From Chelydra serpentina (taxonomy: Eukaryota; Chordata; Testudines; Chelydridae), in contig JBAIAC010000001.1 in NCBI GenBank assembly GCA_037349315.1, positions 33,666,001-33,730,000 on the forward strand: a stretch of DNA of 64,000 nt, written 5' to 3'. The notes under the pieces are model-generated. The model saw only the letters and a list, made by a program, of their open reading frames with translations, made no database searches and was not told the origin of the DNA. The position numbers and the translations under genes are program-made. Shown here piece by piece: positions 62,264 to 64,000 of this stretch. The stretch's first letter is position 1; every line of letters starts with the position of its first letter.

Positions 62264-63733
62264 CTAGGAGGCGAGGTCGGATTGTGATACAGCAGAGTTT
62301 AGGACCGCCAAACCAAAAGCGGCGTCGTCTCTAGAATGTTGCACTATGGCATAGTGCGAGGCAAAGGTGTGCACTGACGACCATGTCGCGGCCCTACAAA
62401 TCTCTTGGATTGGTATGTGTGCCAGGAAGGCAGACGACGAGGCCTGAGCTCGGGTAGAGTGGGCCGTAGGGTGCATGGTGGGGACACCTGCCAAGTCATA
62501 ACATGTGCGGATGCACGAGGTGATCCATGACGACAGGCGCTGGGAAGAGACGGGGAGGCCTTTCATCCGGTCTGCCACGGCGATGAACAGTTGAGTCGAT
62601 TTCCGAAACGGCTTCGTCCTCTCGATGTAGAAGGCGAGGGCTCTCCGGACATCCAAGGAATGGAGTTGCTGCTCCTTCCTAGAGGCATGGGGCTTAGGAT
62701 AAAAGACAGGTAGAAAAATGTCTTGGTTAATATGGAAGGCCGACACTACCTTGGGCAGGAAGGCCGGGTGTGGCCGCAGCTGTACTTTATCTTTATGGAA
62801 CACCGTATAAGGTGGTTCCGAAGTAAGCGCTCTGAGCTCAGAGACGCGTCTAGTCGAGGTAATGGCTACAAGGAAGGCCGTTTTCCATGAGAGGTACAGC
62901 ATGGAGCAAGTGGCCATGGGCTCGAATGGGGCCCCCATGAGCCTGGTGATGACTAGGTTGAGGTCCCATGTGGGGACCGGGCGGCGCACCAGTGGGTGTA
63001 GCCGTTCTAACCCCCTAAGGAACCTGCTAACCATGGGGTTGGAGAAAACAGAACCCGCCCCGTCCCAGCGGTGAAAGGCTGAGATTGCCGCTAGGTGGAC
63101 TTTTAGCGACGAGAGAGCCAGACCCTGCTCCTTTAGTGAGAGGAGGTAGTCCAGGATGGTGTGAATTGGCACCTGCAAGGGGTTGAGACCCCGAGTGCCA
63201 CACCAAAGGGAAAACCGTTTCCACTTAGCTGAGTAGGTAGACCTGGTGGAGGGTTTCCTACTGCTCAGCAGAACGTGCTGGACCGGGCTGGAACAACGTA
63301 GCTCCGACGGGTTCAGCCATGCAGCAGCCACGCCGTGAGGTGAAGGGAGTGCAGGTCGGGATGATGGAGCCTGCCGTGCTGCTGCGTGATCAGGTCCGGC
63401 CACAGTGGTAGAGTAATCGGATCGGCCACGGAGAGTTCCAGGAGCGTGGTATACCAGCGTTGCCTGGGCCACGCTGGAGCAATCAGGATTACTCGAGCCT
63501 TGTCCCTGCGCAGTTTGAGTAGGACTCTGTGGACCAGTGGAACTGGCGGGAAGGCATAGGCCAGGTGGTCCGTCCAAGGATGGAGAAAAGCGTCTGTCAG
63601 GGAGCCTGGGGAGCGAACCTGGAATGAGCAGAACACGTGGCATTTCCGGTTCTCGCGAGTCGCGAAGAGATCTATGTGGGGAAACCCCCACTTCCGGAAA
63701 ACAGAGTGGATGACGTCCGGTCGAATGGACCAC
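62264..63733 (-). CDS. DIRS tyrosine recombinase ORF, copy 3 (catalytic residues kept)
   Basis: 489 codons, the last ~350 being the recombinase domain: SSRKPSTRSTYSAKWKRF, STRRVSELRAL with the first Arg, AHSTRAQASS with the second Arg (plus-strand TCG, 62450-62452), ATWSSVH and ASHYAI with the Tyr. Unlike copies 1 and 2, both arginines are present, so this copy could encode an active enzyme. The upstream part overlaps the RT ORF in another frame. Confidence 0.87.
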   Translation of the reverse strand: MVHSTGRHPLCFPEVGVSPHRSLRDSREPEMPRVLLIPGSLPRLPDRRFSPSLDGPPGLCLPASSTGPQSPTQTAQGQGSSNPDCSSVAQATLVYHAPGTLRGRSDYSTTVAGPDHAAARQAPSSRPALPSPHGVAAAWLNPSELRCSSPVQHVLLSSRKPSTRSTYSAKWKRFSLWCGTRGLNPLQVPIHTILDYLLSLKEQGLALSSLKVHLAAISAFHRWDGAGSVFSNPMVSRFLRGLERLHPLVRRPVPTWDLNLVITRLMGAPFEPMATCSMLYLSWKTAFLVAITSTRRVSELRALTSEPPYTVFHKDKVQLRPHPAFLPKVVSAFHINQDIFLPVFYPKPHASRKEQQLHSLDVRRALAFYIERTKPFRKSTQLFIAVADRMKGLPVSSQRLSSWITSCIRTCYDLAGVPTMHPTAHSTRAQASSSAFLAHIPIQEICRAATWSSVHTFASHYAIVQHSRDDAAFGLAVLNSAVSQSDLAS

Positions 63734-64000
63734 TCGTGGGTTTGAAAGGACCTGCTCAGTCGGTCAGCCAAGGTGTTCTGGACCCCTGGGAGAAACGAGG
63801 CTACCAGGTGAATGGATCGGGCTATGCAAAAGTCCCAGAGCTGAGTTGCTTCTCGACAGAGGGGGAGGGAGTGCGCTCCTCCCTGTCTGTTGATGTAATG
63901 CATGGCCGTTGTGTTGTCTGTAAGGATGGAGACGCAACGGCCCTGTAAGTGTTGAGCGAAGGCTTGGCAGGCAAGACGCACCGCTCGGAGTTCTCTGACA
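63313..64000 (-). CDS. DIRS RT ORF 3' part (RNase H end and methyltransferase-like domain), copy 3, partial
   Basis: Open from at least 63981 to 63313 (222 codons from the first internal Met) and continuing beyond the window. RNase H: SILTDNTTAMHYINRQGG. Methyltransferase-like: HIDLFATRENRKCHVFCSF, DAFLHPWTDHLAYAFPP, VILIAPAWPRQRWY. No stop in the visible part. The RT core is outside the window. Confidence 0.87.
   Translation of the reverse strand, partial: VRELRAVRLACQAFAQHLQGRCVSILTDNTTAMHYINRQGGAHSLPLCREATQLWDFCIARSIHLVASFLPGVQNTLADRLSRSFQTHEWSIRPDVIHSVFRKWGFPHIDLFATRENRKCHVFCSFQVRSPGSLTDAFLHPWTDHLAYAFPPVPLVHRVLLKLRRDKARVILIAPAWPRQRWYTTLLELSVADPITLPLWPDLITQQHGRLHHPDLHSLHLTAWLLHG

Larger units (their letters stand above)
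61901..64000 (-). mobile_element. DIRS retrotransposon, copy 3 (cut by the window end)
   Basis: Left end AAAAGACGGTTACTCACCGT at 61901, left inverted repeat to about 62130, internal complementary region about 62148-62250, then recombinase and the RNase H/methyltransferase-like end of the RT ORF. It is very close to copy 1 over the shared 2.1 kb, so the two are recent relatives. Confidence 0.9.

Overview
This window is vertebrate nuclear DNA, most likely from a turtle or a close reptile. CR1 LINEs, DIRS tyrosine-recombinase retroelements, a Penelope-like element, Gypsy-type LTRs and many PIF/Harbinger-related elements occur together, and no L1 or Alu is seen. No operon, prophage or CRISPR array is present. 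The species is an inference.

The only host gene I can support is an axonemal dynein heavy chain on the minus strand. Nine exons of its N-terminal tail lie in transcript order at 45424-45317, 43973-43872, 26254-26108, 22632-22435, 17831-17755, 17399-17300, 13507-13388, 11656-11521 and 8852-8665. All have GT-AG sites and compatible phases, and together give an uninterrupted 392-codon reading frame (1176 bases). The family match is to the DNAH5/DNAH8 pair, with DNAH8 slightly favoured. Earlier and later exons lie outside the window. Everything else looks like intron filled with layered transposons.

Transposon layout. Three young DIRS elements, all on the minus strand: copy 1 (1471-7833), copy 2 (36826-43149) and copy 3 (61901 to the window end). 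Copies 1 and 2 show left terminal repeat, internal complementary region, tyrosine recombinase, RT/RNase H/methyltransferase-like, Gag and right inverted repeat. Copy 1 has long ORFs but a lost recombinase Arg and a Gag frameshift; copy 2 has lost a recombinase Arg and an RT Asp; copy 3 keeps both recombinase arginines in the visible part. Older DIRS relics lie at 30285-35430 and 49960-53460, with a possible third at 61376-61690. A Penelope-like element (19161-22411, 10-bp target duplication) sits about 12 bp from a dynein splice donor and carries a hammerhead-ribozyme-like terminal motif. A full-length PIF/Harbinger transposon (56163-61219) carries an intact DDE transposase, a spliced Myb/SANT gene on the other strand, a third ORF of unknown function inside that gene's intron, and two tRNA-like modules near its left end. 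It is inserted in the 3' tail of a CR1 LINE that also holds a solo LTR. Other pieces are a CR1 with an esterase-type ORF1 (45580-49240), a Gypsy relic (13684-15715), five LTR-like units, several 200-300 bp elements with TTA-type target duplications, nested hAT and TA-type elements, a GC-rich inverted-repeat element, an 86-bp minisatellite and microsatellites.

Functionally, the dynein gene serves cilia or flagella, while each transposon family encodes its own mobility machinery. The region is mainly a record of nested insertions in the introns of a still-coding gene.
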